Below, in pieces: positions 1-11,559 of a stretch of 64,000 nt of DNA (positions are counted from its first letter, which is position 1; the number at the start of each line of letters is the position of its first letter). Below the pieces are notes generated by a model. The model was not told where the DNA came from. It ran no database searches and saw only the letters and a program-made list of their open reading frames with translations. Source of the stretch: Adiantum capillus-veneris (lineage: Eukaryota; Streptophyta; Polypodiopsida; Polypodiales; Pteridaceae); the NCBI GenBank assembly GCA_014529385.2, contig CM043963.1, forward strand, positions 93,396,912 to 93,460,911, given 5' to 3'. The position numbers and the translations under genes were made by a program.

Positions 1-17
1 GTATATGGTCCGAAAGA

Positions 18-629
18 ATGTTCAAGGGTAAAACAATCGAGCAATGGTTATGGTTTTGTAATCATGATATTTTGCATACCCAATCAATCAAAAGACAAGT
101 CAAAGATTTACCTCCTGCTCCAAATGTTCGGCCAGTAGCAAGAGGGACAGATATCTCCACACAGGAACTTGCCCCGCTGCATCAGAGTGGATTTCGGACA
201 GAGAATTCAATGGTAGATCCACAACCTCTTGCTGGCGACTGCAAAGAAGGTGGTGGCATCTCGAGGAAGAAAAAGTGGAGGCATGGAATCTCTAAAGAGG
301 CCATGAAGAAATTGGAAGCATGTAATAGTATGACAATTATATTTTTGGATGAAGTGAAAAGGTCTCAAGAGCATGTAATTTTCCAAGTTCTCACTGAAAA
401 TAGTTATGAGATTCATATAAAACAGAGTCAAGCATGCACGTGTCCGGATTTTCAGAAGCGAGAGAATACCAACAAATCCTTTTTGACATGCAAACATATG
501 TACTATGTGTACACAAAAGTGCTCGGACTTGAACCTAAGGAGCACATGATTATTCATTAGCCAACCCTCTCACCAATGGACATCGCTTTTATTCTTGGAC
601 AACCAAGGATGATTTCTCCCTCCATTTAA
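18..629 (+). pseudogene. MULE-like transposase, C-terminal SWIM-domain fragment
   Basis: The reading frame carries a SWIM zinc-binding signature, CTCPDF followed about 20 residues later by CKH, near residues 140-160. SWIM domains sit at the C-terminus of Mutator-like transposases and of FAR1-type proteins derived from them. The DDE core is absent and would lie before the window start. The frame hits TAG at 558 but reads on sensibly in the same frame to TAA at 627-629, so the TAG is probably a CAG-to-TAG mutation rather than the true end. A basic stretch (ISRKKKWRHG) precedes the SWIM motif. FAR1-like origin cannot be excluded from this fragment alone, but the MULE exons 2.3 kb downstream on the same strand favour a MULE. 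Confidence 0.6.
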
Positions 630-1351
630 TTACAACTGGTTTGGTATGCTTCTTTCACTCAACTAGAATATTGATCTATGATATGAAAGTGTTTTTCTGT
701 ATTTATTTTGGTTTATTATACTTGTGATTATTTATCTTGAAAAAACATTGTTTATGCAGCAAAGGATTTCAAATTTCAAGCAAAAGATATGAAGCATCTT
801 GCAAGCTATTTGGGAGCAAATTACTTGCCTTTTAGAGTGACCATTACATTTATGGCGACTATCCTTTTTTGTACTCTAATTTTGATCTTATCCTGTGGTA
901 GTTTTGTGAATGTACTTACATCCTCAAACTTATGTTGTTTCAAAAAGCAATTGCTTGGGAAAAATAGTATTGTCTCTATCTGGCATTATTTTTTACTTCA
1001 TCACATTTATATATGTTGTGGATTATATTTAACTCTGAAATTAGTGTTGTCTCTATTCTGCATGATTTTTTACTTTATCGCATGTTTATATGCTGTGGAT
1101 TATTTGACTCTGATCACATGCGTTGCGAGCATATTTGACTCTAATGGCATGAGTTGTGAAATGGTGATTTTATTTGTTTACATTTTTTCCGTCGTTATGC
1201 CCTCTCGGTCTCTCTCTCTCTCTTTCTCTGCGTAGTGATATACAACTCTATGATTTTACTTTCTCTCTCTAGAAGAGAAGTCACTCTCTCTCTCTCTCAA
1301 GGATTTATGATCTCTTCTTCCAATGGTAACTCGCATAAATACTATCTCTCT
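630..1351 (+). other. AT-rich 3' flank of the SWIM fragment, no supported gene
   Basis: This stretch lies between the SWIM coding end and the terminal repeat. It is AT-rich with CT-rich runs at about 1207-1300 (tctctctctc). The open frame at 789-1235 encodes a hydrophobic, Cys/Leu-rich product with no recognisable domain and looks like chance. It is probably the 3' untranslated part of the MULE copy that ends near 1525. Confidence 0.4.
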
Positions 1352-1525
1352 AGAATTTATACTTTCTCTCTCCGTCAACCACACATATATGCAGTCTTAT
1401 GACGATTGAAAATTACATTAAATAGATACTTTATGCTATGACACATATTTGGTTAAAAAAACTCTAAACATTGCTAAAATTGTCAAAAAAACTTGAAATG
1501 AAAAACTCGCAAATGTTAAATCCCC
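1352..1525 (+). repeat. Terminal repeat copy 1 (probable MULE 3' end)
   Basis: A 174-bp sequence that recurs almost identically at 4651-4825 in the same orientation, with only a few differences (for example gcagtc versus gagtc context and aaaca versus aaaga). Both copies start agaatttatac and end tgttaaatcccc, and similarity stops sharply at both ends. It follows a MULE C-terminal region here and a truncated MULE N-terminal region at copy 2, so I infer it is the 3' terminal region of this MULE family. I found no inverted partner for a TIR. Confidence 0.65.
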
Positions 1526-1533
1526 CTCCAATA

Positions 1534-1563
1534 GGAGCTCCATTGGAGCTCCATTGGACCTCC
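1534..1563. repeat. Short GGAGCTCCATT tandem and palindrome
   Basis: GGAGCTCCATT is repeated directly and a third variant (GGACCTCC) follows. GGAGCTCC is itself palindromic, so the block can form small hairpins. It sits just beyond the end of terminal repeat copy 1. Confidence 0.6.
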
Positions 1564-1594
1564 TCCGGTGGATCGGGCGAGCGTGCGCAGGTAG

Positions 1595-2616
<1,022 letters not shown>

Positions 2617-2969
2617 AAAAGATGAAGACACTATTAGAGTGCATTAAATGCAATCCTTGAACCACCATTTAGAAATTAAATGGCCCCTCAAATTTGATGA
2701 CATATTCCACTGCATATACATTCAGAACCGTCATATATTAAATGCACTTCTTCAATTATGATTTTCATTATTCTTTGAGCCGTCACAAGATCTTACGCAA
2801 CTGTCTTTTTGTCTACCTACCAATCTTTCACTTTCATTAACCTTCACATCTTTCATTAACTTTCACATCTTTCATTAACTTTCACCAGTTTCATTAACCT
2901 TCACCACCTTCGCTTAATCCACCACAGTTTTCTCGCATCTCCACCCTGTAATCTGTTGCTTAAGAGAAT

Positions 2970-4650
2970 ATGTCCAACATGAAAGTAACAATAACTTGGA
3001 AGGTTGGTGGTCAAATAGTCAACCGCGACATACAGTTGAAGGGAAACTCATTGTTGCTTAGTGCTTACTATTTGCAGAGTTTGCTGCCTCCATCTTGCCA
3101 TTTTCAGTCACTATCTGCTCTTATTGAAAGTGATTGTGGCCTAACAAAAGTCTTGCTGCAACCACAGTGGGATATAGAAGGTCATCAGCATTTCTTAATA
3201 GATGGTTCTTTTTCGAGCTTGTTTGAGATGCTTCATTCAGACACATTTATACAGGTATCTGACAATGAGAAAGGAAATGACAAAGAGATATCTGAAGATG
3301 TTTTAAGCATTGTGCATCTTGAAAGTAGTGGTGACGATATAGGACAGCTCAAAACTCAGTCAATCATCATTTGGATTCAACAAAATCCTGGGGCAAAAAA
3401 GTTAAATGATCTGTTAACATTATGTGGAGCTCCTTTGCAAGTTGCTGAACTTCCACAACATTATGATGGAAATTTGTGTTTTGAGTTACCTGCGACTCAG
3501 GATAAAACAAAACGAATGACAGGGATGGAACAACGCTTTGATGGTCACTTGTGGACTCGCCCATCTGTGACAACCATGGCAATAGCATGCACAATTCGTC
3601 TAAGCCACTGTTTGGGATTCATGCAGTGTAATTATTCAACGTGTCCTCATTATATTAAGGAACAAGAATTCAATAGTAGAGATTTTCATGGATATTTGGA
3701 CAGACAGGTGAAAAAGGACTACCTTGCAATGGAAGAGAATACATCAATAACTTGTCATTATTGTCAGAAGGTTGTTACTTGTGTTGCTGCTTGTCCCTGC
3801 AAAATCTATTATGTTTTGCCTAGAGATGGTACAATGTCGCGATTGGCAATACATGTTGGTAAACATTGTCATAATGTTAAGGCAGGTACCTCTAGGGCTT
3901 CTATTTCAAGAGTGCGGAAACTGGTAGGTACAGTACTAAAAATAGAAAAGGGTGGCCCAAGAAAAATTCAAATGTTGGTGGCTCAACAACTTGTTCTTCA
4001 CTCCTTGATTGGTGAGGAAGCTGAAGCTACATCCGATGTACAATTCAATGATTTTTTGGAAGAAATGATGCCACTGGTTCAAACCAAAGGGTAAGAAAAC
4101 TCAATTTGGTTCCTTGAATTTGTTAATTTTTTAACTATTATAAATTTAGCCTTCTTGTGATGCATCGTGTAGGTTTTCTTCAATTGTTTCAAAGGAGAGA
4201 AAGAGTCAAGGTGCTGTTATTGGGGATGGATATGATAATATTTTATTGCTTCAAAAAAAGTGCATGTTTCCTTTTTTTCATGGGAGTAGATTTCCTGGAC
4301 AGGGTGAAGAGGATGACAAGTGCTTCCTATTTAAAATGTCCACTAAAGGACCAGGTTCTGGGATTGATCTAGTAAATCGGATGAAAAGAACTGAAACTGG
4401 CGACTTGAGAAATGCGTGGGTACATTTTGATTTTACCCATAGAATAGATGGATGGGCAACAATGTCATGCTCAGTTTATGATCCAAGGTAATCTTTAAGT
4501 ATTTAAATATATCGTATTTTTTTATCATTAAATAAAAGAAGATGTGTGAAAATGTTTATGTTGAATATCTTGCAGCATACGATCACTACAAATAATTGCT
4601 ATATGTGAAACTAAAGAGGAGGATGCAAAGACTCAAGTTATTTTTTTAGG
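2970..4650 (+). pseudogene. MULE-like transposase, N-terminal exons, truncated before the DDE core
   Basis: Three exons can be read through GT-AG introns. Exon 1 is 2970-4090, intron 4091-4172 (GTAAGA to GTAG), exon 2 is 4173-4487, intron 4488-4575 (GTAATC to TGCAG), and exon 3 is 4576 to about 4650. The joined frame is open. The N-terminus resembles the leader domain of plant MULEs, with Cys/His pairs (CNYSTCPHY, CHYCQK, HVGKHCH) that may bind zinc. Exon 2 ends in a region typical of the approach to the MULE DDE domain (VHFDFTHRIDGW, then SCSVYD). Coding stops abruptly at about 4650, where the terminal repeat begins, so the catalytic half is deleted. A non-autonomous deletion derivative is the simplest reading. 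Confidence 0.6.
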
Positions 4651-4825
4651 AGAATTTATACTTTCTCTCTCCGTCAACCACACATATATGGAGTCTTATG
4701 ACGATTGAAAATTACATTAAATAGATACTTTATGCTATGACACATATTTGTTTAAAAAAACTCTAAAGATTGCTAAAATTGTCAAAAAAAACTTGAAATG
4801 AAAAACTCGCAAATGTTAAATCCCC
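4651..4825 (+). repeat. Terminal repeat copy 2 fused to truncated MULE
   Basis: Direct repeat of 1352-1525. It begins immediately after the open frame of exon 3 breaks off (TTTTTTTAGG then AGAATTTATAC) and ends at tcccc, followed by unrelated sequence. The junction marks an internal deletion of several kilobases in this MULE copy. Confidence 0.65.
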
Positions 4826-4836
4826 ACTGGAAAGAA

Positions 4837-4876
4837 GCATTGCTAGTTTCTTAATTGCATTGCTAGTTTCTTAATT
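4837..4876. repeat. 20-bp tandem duplication
   Basis: gcattgctagtttcttaatt occurs twice in perfect tandem at 4837-4856 and 4857-4876, directly beyond the MULE terminal repeat. The next 300 bases to about 5190 hold no supported gene. Confidence 0.9.
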
Positions 4877-5189
4877 GAAAATAAATCTGATCGTTTGAAG
4901 ATGTATCTGCATTAAAATCATGTTTGGAAATGAAATGTTGCATATTGTTGCATGATTGATGGCATTTGGGAAGGGAAATTAGATCATTGACAGTTTTTGA
5001 TCATTTCAATGGAAATCTACATTTTACGAGATTATTCTGGTGTTTTTGATTGAAAAGTTTGCAAATCTATTCAGTGATTCTAGATACAATGTTCAATAAT
5101 CTGAAATCCAATGAGTGATTGGTTTGTTTTATGAGTCTAGAATGTGTGAGTTTTGAGATCTAGCAGTCAAGTAAATGTCTAAATGATTG

Positions 5190-5978
5190 CATGTTGATAA
5201 ATCTTGGCTAAAAACTCCATTAAAAATGTATATGAGAACTCGGATTTTAACCATAAATAGCATATCTAGAGATGCATACATGAGAAATAGCGCATATAAG
5301 AGAGTTGGACTACGAATTAACTGGGAGGGCAGATATATTTGGACTAAAAAGCATAGCAAAGTAAGTGAAATACAAACGCATAATCAGAAAATTGCTAAAA
5401 GGAACTTGAACGTAGCAAATATATGGCAAATTAGTGCACCTCTAGGTTAGTTAGGGGACCGTTGGGTTACTTGAACGTTATTAGGAAGACTTGGAAGGCG
5501 ATGTTCATTTGGTGCGTCCGCCGGAAGTTCTGCTAGCTACTTTAGCTACGGGGTTTCTCGGTGCATATACTTTGCATGCCGATCGTTCCCTGGTTTGACT
5601 TAGGGACCTAGAGTGAGATAAAGTGCTGTTTAGTCTAAGTTAGGGAGGGAGAGCACACGTAAACATTCCCGCGGGGTCCTTGGACTTAAAGAGCCATGGT
5701 TGTTTTGTGTGAGCGACAATCAATTCAAAAATAGTACAAAAGTGTCATTGGACACTTAGAATTCTCCAATTGATAGGGAGATTCAATCAAATCTCAATAA
5801 GTTGAGTTTCCATACTCAAAGTAATACGACTGTACTCAAGGGTTTTATGTCGTTAGAATGGGTCAGCAATTTGCCTGATCTCATTAAGTGGACAATATTA
5901 GACAAGCTTTTCGAAGCCACGAGCGTGGTAGAGTACACTTATAAAGGCCTATACATAGGCTGGTTGTGTAGTGCATTA
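5190..5978 (+). pseudogene. Upstream ORF of Gypsy-1, part 1 (unknown function)
   Basis: Coding-like sequence ahead of gag, read in alternating frames. One frame is open at 5187-5450. A second carries LVRPPEVLLATLATGFLGAY from about 5500 to 5640. The first frame resumes from about 5640 to the Copia-1 insertion, with segments such as GLKEPWLFCVSDNQFK and FEATSVVEYTYKGLYIG. Removing Copia-1 and one CATTA duplication leaves this frame continuous into 10731 (LCSAL then GEEGECVHKY), which supports a real reading frame older than Copia-1. I recognise no domain. Ogre/Tat elements are known to carry an extra ORF upstream of gag and this may be its counterpart. Confidence 0.5.
5974..5978. other. Target-site duplication CATTA, left of Copia-1
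   Basis: CATTA directly precedes the 5' LTR and is repeated exactly at 10726-10730 after the 3' LTR. Confidence 0.9.
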
Positions 5979-6300
5979 TGTTGAGATGTCGAGCTCTACA
6001 TCTTGAGCTGGTATCCACTACGGGTCTTGGTCGCTTACGACATTTACTCACTGGTGCATTAGGTGACCGACACGGAGGATCTCTGCCAATGATTCTACAG
6101 CTGGACTACACTTATAGTGCCAACCTAGTACGCTTCTAGCGTGTTCACACTTAGTGACCGCATGTACATATGTGCTACTTTTCAATCTTAGCACTTAGTC
6201 ATTTTGTACTCTCTTTTCTGTGGGAAAGAAGAAGAAGCTTTCCATCTCTGTGTGGTGTGTGCTTGTCTTGTGTAGCTCTCTTGCATCCTCTTTCTTTACA
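5979..6300 (+). repeat. Copia-1 5' LTR
   Basis: 322 bp, starting TGTTGAGATG and ending CTTTACA. It differs from the 3' LTR at 10 positions by eye, all transitions, about 3.1 percent. It should hold the promoter, but I see no clear TATA box. Confidence 0.95.
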
Positions 6301-6314
6301 TGGTATCAGAGCCT
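6301..6314 (+). other. Copia-1 primer-binding site (initiator tRNA-Met type)
   Basis: TGGTATCAGAGCCT begins immediately after the 5' LTR. TGGTATCAGAGC is the usual plant Copia site pairing with the 3' end of initiator tRNA-Met. Confidence 0.9.
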
Positions 6315-6447
6315 GGTACAATGGTTGTATGTACTCTTGATTGTGGACACTCGTTGAGTGTAGAAAGCGTTACAGGTACCACGATAGCAGGTTCAACAGA
6401 TTTGCAGGTTTTTGCAGATTGCAGCTATTTTGTCTTAGTGCTTCAAG

Positions 6448-9400
6448 ATGTCTGATGGTTTCAGTCAGATTGTTACTGAGAAGCTTGAGAAAAATAACTA
6501 CCCTGCATGGAAGTTCATAATAACAAATTTCCTAAAAGGAAAAGGTTATTGGGACTATGTAGAAGGAGACAATGAAAAGGAACCAGAGATTCCCGAGGCA
6601 AATGCTACAGCAGAACAAAGAAAAGCCTTGAGGGACTGGCAGCAAGGCCAGAGCAAAGTGATGTCTTGGCACATCTTCTTCTCGTGGAAGAAATAATTCT
6701 GAACAGCAGGCCTTCTATTCTAACTCCAACAGAGGTAGAGGTAGAGGTCGTGGTCGAGGCCCAAGGGGTTGCAGGGGCAAATTTCAAGAAGGTCAATCAA
6801 ATCAAAACAATACAGGTGACAGGGGAAACCAGTCTCAAGGCAGGGGGAGTCAAAGAGGTCGTGGTGCAGGATCAAGCAGGCAGCAACATACTCCAGATAG
6901 CAGAGAATGTTGGACTTGTGGTGAAAAAGGTCACATGTCACGTGACTATCCAAAGGGAAAAGCACGTGGAAAGAGAGAACGGGGCAACTATGCATCTACT
7001 AGCAGAGATGTAGATGACAGCAAAAACGAGCGCATGTTTGTTATGCAACATGTAATGAATACAATGACTGCAGAGAATTCCACCCAAGATGATGTTTGGT
7101 ATGTGGATTCAGGTGCCTCTAATCACATGACGTCTCGTGGAGAGTGGTTTAGAGATATGCGCAAACCAGATGTGTCAGGCTATGTGCAGACAGGAGATGA
7201 CAAAGCTCACCCCATTGCTCATGTAGGGGACATACCTCTAAATACGAAGAATGGGAAATCAAAGTACTTAGCAGATGTACTTCATGTCCCAAACATTACA
7301 AAGAATCTTGTTTCTGTTGGACAAATGGTTGAGCAGGGTTTGCAGGTTCGCTTCAATCCAAATGGCTGTTATGTAGAAGATTTCCAGAATGGCTGTAAGT
7401 TGATCACAGAGGGCAAATGTGCAGGCAGAATGTTTACGCTGAATGGAGACATGCCTGAGGTAAAAGCTGCATTATTTGCACAGGGCACAGGTGTTGTGGC
7501 TGATGTTGACATTTGGCACAAACGCATTGGCCATGTCAATGAGCAGAGATTGCGCAGCATGCAATCAAAACAGATTGTAAAAGGTTTGCCCAAATTCAAG
7601 GTGGATGGTATGCATAAAGTGTGTGCAGCATGCCAGTTTGGAAAACAGTCAAAGGGCTCATTTCCACATGAGCACAATGTATGTAAAAAGTCACTTGAGG
7701 TGGTGCACACAGATGTTTGGGGTCCAACCGATACTGCAAGTATACATGGTTGCAGGTATTATGTCTCTTTCATTGATGACCATACAAGGAAAGTATGGGT
7801 CTACTTCATGCGTAACAAAAGTGAAGTGTTTGGTCACTTTCAAAACTTCAAAGTCATGATTGAGAAGGAGACAGATATGCAAATCAATACATTGAGGTCA
7901 GATGGAGGGGGAGAGTACTTCTCCAATGATTTTTTAGCTTTTCTACGAATGCATGGTATACGCAGGCAGTTTACATGCAGATATACTCCACAGTAGAATG
8001 GGGTCGCAGAAAGGAAAAACAGACACATTACAGAGGTTGCACGTGCATTGATGAATGAGAAGAACATGCCTCATCATTTCTGGGCTGAAGCTGTAAATCC
8101 AGTTGTGTACATTATGAACACTACACCTACAGCTGCGGTACATGATGTAACGCCTGAGGAAAAGTTTACAAGTACAAAGCCTGATTTGGCACACTTGAAA
8201 GTGTTTGGCTGCATAGCTTACGGGCATGTACCAGATGAGTTGCGTAGGAAATTGGATCCTAAAGCAGAGAAATGTATTCTCGTGGGATATTCCCTTGAAC
8301 AAAAGGGGTACAGGTGCTACAATCCTACTACACGAGAATTAGGAGTGAGCAGAGATGTAGTCTTTGATGAGATGAGCAGCTGGTACAGTAATGCACATGG
8401 CACTATTGGGGCTGATGTAAAAGATGATGTGGTTGTACAAAATGCGAGGCCACAGATACACAGGTTTTGAGTGGACCACAAGAGTCGTCTTCTCGTGGCT
8501 CTATTGAGAAGCCATGGAATGGTAGACTACGTACGCAGGTTACTCCACCAGCAGGTACAGAGAATGTATCACGAAAAGGAAAGGAAAAGGTTGATGAACC
8601 TCCCTTTATGGCTGATGCATCATCAGGGTTTTCACATGTAGACATGGATTCAGATGGTTCTGAACAAAGTCTTGATGAGGAATTTGAAATTCCAGCTGTT
8701 AGGACACCTGGTGTAAAGAAAGAACAAGAAGATGCTAGAGGGCAAAGGAGTGACCCAGGACCGCGCAGATCTAACAGAGTCAGAAATCCAGTTCAGAAAT
8801 TGACTTATGATGGGTATCTAGCGCATCACCAAGCCTACATGGCTAAGGTGATGCAGGATGTGGAGCCCACATTTTTTGAGGATGCGGTTGGAAATGTGCA
8901 TTGGGATGATGCAATGAATGAAGAGATGGCTGCATTGGAAGCAAATGACACATGGGAGTTGGTGCCATTGCCAAGTGGCAAGAAAGCTATTGGCTGTAAA
9001 TGGGTGTATAAAACCAAGCATAAGGCTGATGGTAACATTGAGCGTCACAAGGCAAGGCTGGTCGCAAAGGGTTATGCACAAACGTATGGCATAGACTATG
9101 AGGAGACCTTTGCTCCAGTGGCAAAGATGAGGACTGTGAGAGTTGTCATAGCAGTGGCTGCATCTAGAGGATGGATTATGCATCAAATGGATGTAAAGAA
9201 TGCCTTCTTGAATGGTGAGTTGCAAGAGGAAGTGTATATGGATCAGCCACCTGGTTATGTCGATCCAGGTTACCCAGATTATGTATACAGACTTCTCAAA
9301 GCTTTGTATGGTTTGAAGCAGGGCTCTAGAGCATGGTATGACAGGATTGCCAAGTATCTTGTCAGTATTGGTTTTAGGAGAGCTCATGCTAATCATTCAC

Positions 9401-10431
9401 TCTATGTACGTGAGAGTGATGTGGGGATTGTGGTCATTACCATATATGTAGATGACCTTATTATTGTGGGTGACAATGCTATGGAGATTGACCATGTGAA
9501 GGGTCTTCTCAAACAGGAGTTTGAAATGAAAGATTTGGGCAAGTTGCGCTACTTTCTTGGTATTGAGGTGATCAGGACTCCAGAGGGTGTATGGATGTCA
9601 CAGAGACAATATGCTTTGGACATGTTGTCAAAGTATGGTATGGCTAATTGTAAGCCAATTTCTATTCCCTTGGATGTGAATGCAAAGCTGAGTGCAGAGA
9701 AGGGTGATGTTGTGGAGGATGTCAAGATGTACAGGAAGATTGTGGGTAGTCTAATCTACTTGACTATCACGAGGCCAGACTTGAGCTACACAGTAGGCTT
9801 GGAGAGTCAGTTCATGCAGCTTCCGAGGAAGCCACATTTGGATGGAGTACGACGCACACTTCGGTATGTGCAAGGGACTCTTGACTACGCATTGTTCTAT
9901 GCAGCAGATGTGCCATTAGCATTGTATGGGTATACAGATGCAGATTGGGCAGGTAGCATTGTTGATAGGAGATCTAGGAGTGGCTTCATGTTCTCTTTTG
10001 GGAGTGCTGTTGTTACTTGGAGAAGCAAAAAGCAGCCTACGGTTGCTTTATCGAGCACAGAGGCCGAGTACAGAGGTGCAGCAGTTGCAGCGTGCGAGGT
10101 AGCTTGGCTACGCACATTACTTGAGGACTTGGGAGTGCAGGTGGACCAGCAGATTGTCATCCATTGTGACAACCTCAGCAGCATGCAATTGTCTAGGAAC
10201 CCAGTGTTCCATGCCAGGACCAAGCACATAGAGGTCCATTACCACTACGTTCGAGAGCGAGTGTTGGCGGGCCACATCGACTTGGTCTACGTCAGCACAG
10301 AGGAGCAGATAGCGGATATCTTTACCAAGGCTCTTGGAGTTGAGAAGCTTCGACGTTTCCGGACTATGCTTGGACTCTGCGACATGCAGAGCTCGAGGGG
10401 GAGTGTTGAGATGTCGAGCTCTACATCTTGA
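6448..10431 (+). pseudogene. Copia-1 gag-pol polyprotein, inactivated
   Basis: Gag starts MSDGFSQIVTEKLEKNNYPAW, but its central part is deleted near 6660, where the frame jumps straight to an RG-rich tail (RGRGRGRGRG) and one zinc knuckle, CWTCGEKGHMSRDY, whose last Cys is Tyr. Protease has WYVDSGASNH at about 7100. Integrase contains the HxxxH/CxxC region, HTDVWGP and RSDGGGEY, and is cut by TAG at 7994, where CAG is expected. A frameshift lies near 8430. RT (about 8880-9650) is open with YVDD, and RNase H (about 9900-10330) is open with DADWAG and the end motif DIFTKAL. The RT-RH part is well preserved although the whole cannot make a working polyprotein. Confidence 0.9.
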
Positions 10432-10725
10432 GCTGGCATCCACTACGGGTCTTGGCCGCTTATGACATTTACTCACTGGCGCGTTAGGTGACCGACACGG
10501 AGGATCTCTGCCAGTGATTCTACAGCTGGACTACACTTATAGTGCCAGTCTAGTACGCTTCTAGCGTGTTCACACTTAGTGACCGCATGTGCATATGTGC
10601 TACTTTTCAGTCTTAGCACTTAGTCATTTTGTACTCTCTTTTCTGTGGGAAAGAAGAAGAAGCTTTCCATCTCTGTGTGGTGTGTGCTTGTCTTGTGTAG
10701 CTCTCTTGCATCCTCTTTCTTTACA
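10404..10725 (+). repeat. Copia-1 3' LTR
   Basis: 322-bp partner of 5979-6300, preceded by the polypurine tract GCTCGAGGGGGAG (10391-10403) and followed by the CATTA duplication at 10726-10730. Confidence 0.95.
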
Positions 10726-10730
10726 CATTA

Positions 10731-11526
10731 GGGGAAGAAGGAGAGTGTGTACACAAGTACACTGAGCCGGAAAGGGACCTAAACATAGATGCTCAACAGT
10801 TAGAAACCTCATAAATAATCGTTAACACTCCTAGTGATCCTGTGCAAAAACCCTTAATGCACTTAGACACATACGCAGCAATTCAGTTCATCGCCCACTG
10901 GAAATTAGTGGACGTGATATACTATACGACAGTAGCATTCGACTCATGAGGGGGATACCATTGTGAAAGGTACTCGATTCCAAAAGAAAGACCTCTAGCA
11001 TTTAGCGATTTTCGGAAGTACTTAGCATTAGGGAGTGGGGTTCCTAGAGAGTTGGACCCTTACATGATTAAAGAGCATAGGGACATCCTTGAGCTAGAAG
11101 AAAAATATGTGCCTGAGTGGCTTTTGTAGAAGCAAGTAACTATAAAGTATGCTTGGAAAACTACGGCCTAACGTCGAGTGGCTCCAAGAGTATAAAAATT
11201 GGGATTTCGAACCCCAAAACATTGTGTCGACTAACTCTGTAGGGTCACTCAGTCAACTACAAACAGAGAGAAGAAGGACTCATTGTCAATACTGTTGTTG
11301 TGTTTCACATCTACCTTGTGTGATTGGAAACACAAGATCAACGGTTATTGTAAAGAGAATAAATCTAAGACAAATTATTGTTAAAATAGCACATAGGAGA
11401 AAAATAAAACCTCTTTTACGACCCTTAGTAAATCAGTTACTAAAGTCGCTTATAGAGACTGGAGAGGATAATATAAAGATTGAGCGTGAAATCCTAGCAG
11501 TGGTATACACTGCATTGAAGGATTAG
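10731..11526 (+). pseudogene. Upstream ORF of Gypsy-1, part 2 (unknown function)
   Basis: This continues the frame interrupted by Copia-1. It is readable from 10731 to about 11150 with in-frame stops at three or four points, and contains DTYAAIQFIAHWKLVDVIYY and RPLAFSDFRKYLALGSG. A frameshift near 11150 leads into an open stretch to 11523 with a Cys/His cluster (RRTHCQYCCCVSHLPC). With part 1 this gives about 530 codons ending roughly 35 bp before gag. No known domain is recognised. It may be structural, or comparable with ORF1 of Ogre/Tat elements. The regular protein-like composition between stops is the main evidence that it is coding. Confidence 0.5.
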
Positions 11527-11559
11527 TATTGAGAGGAGTTACACGATTGTGTGCATCGT

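Larger units (their letters stand above)
5979..10725 (+). mobile_element. Copia-1: full-length Ty1/Copia retrotransposon, defective
   Basis: Two 322-bp LTRs beginning TGTTGAG and ending TTACA flank a gag-PR-IN-RT-RH coding region. Integrase precedes RT, which identifies Copia. A tRNA-Met-type primer site follows the 5' LTR, and a purine tract (GAGCTCGAGGGGGAG) precedes the 3' LTR. The CATTA duplication shows a clean insertion into Gypsy-1. The copy is inactive because of a gag deletion, a stop in integrase and a frameshift. Confidence 0.95.

Noticed and set aside
8818-9396. 192-residue minus-strand frame opposite Copia-1 RT
   Set aside because: Shadow of the well-conserved plus-strand RT; no domain of its own.
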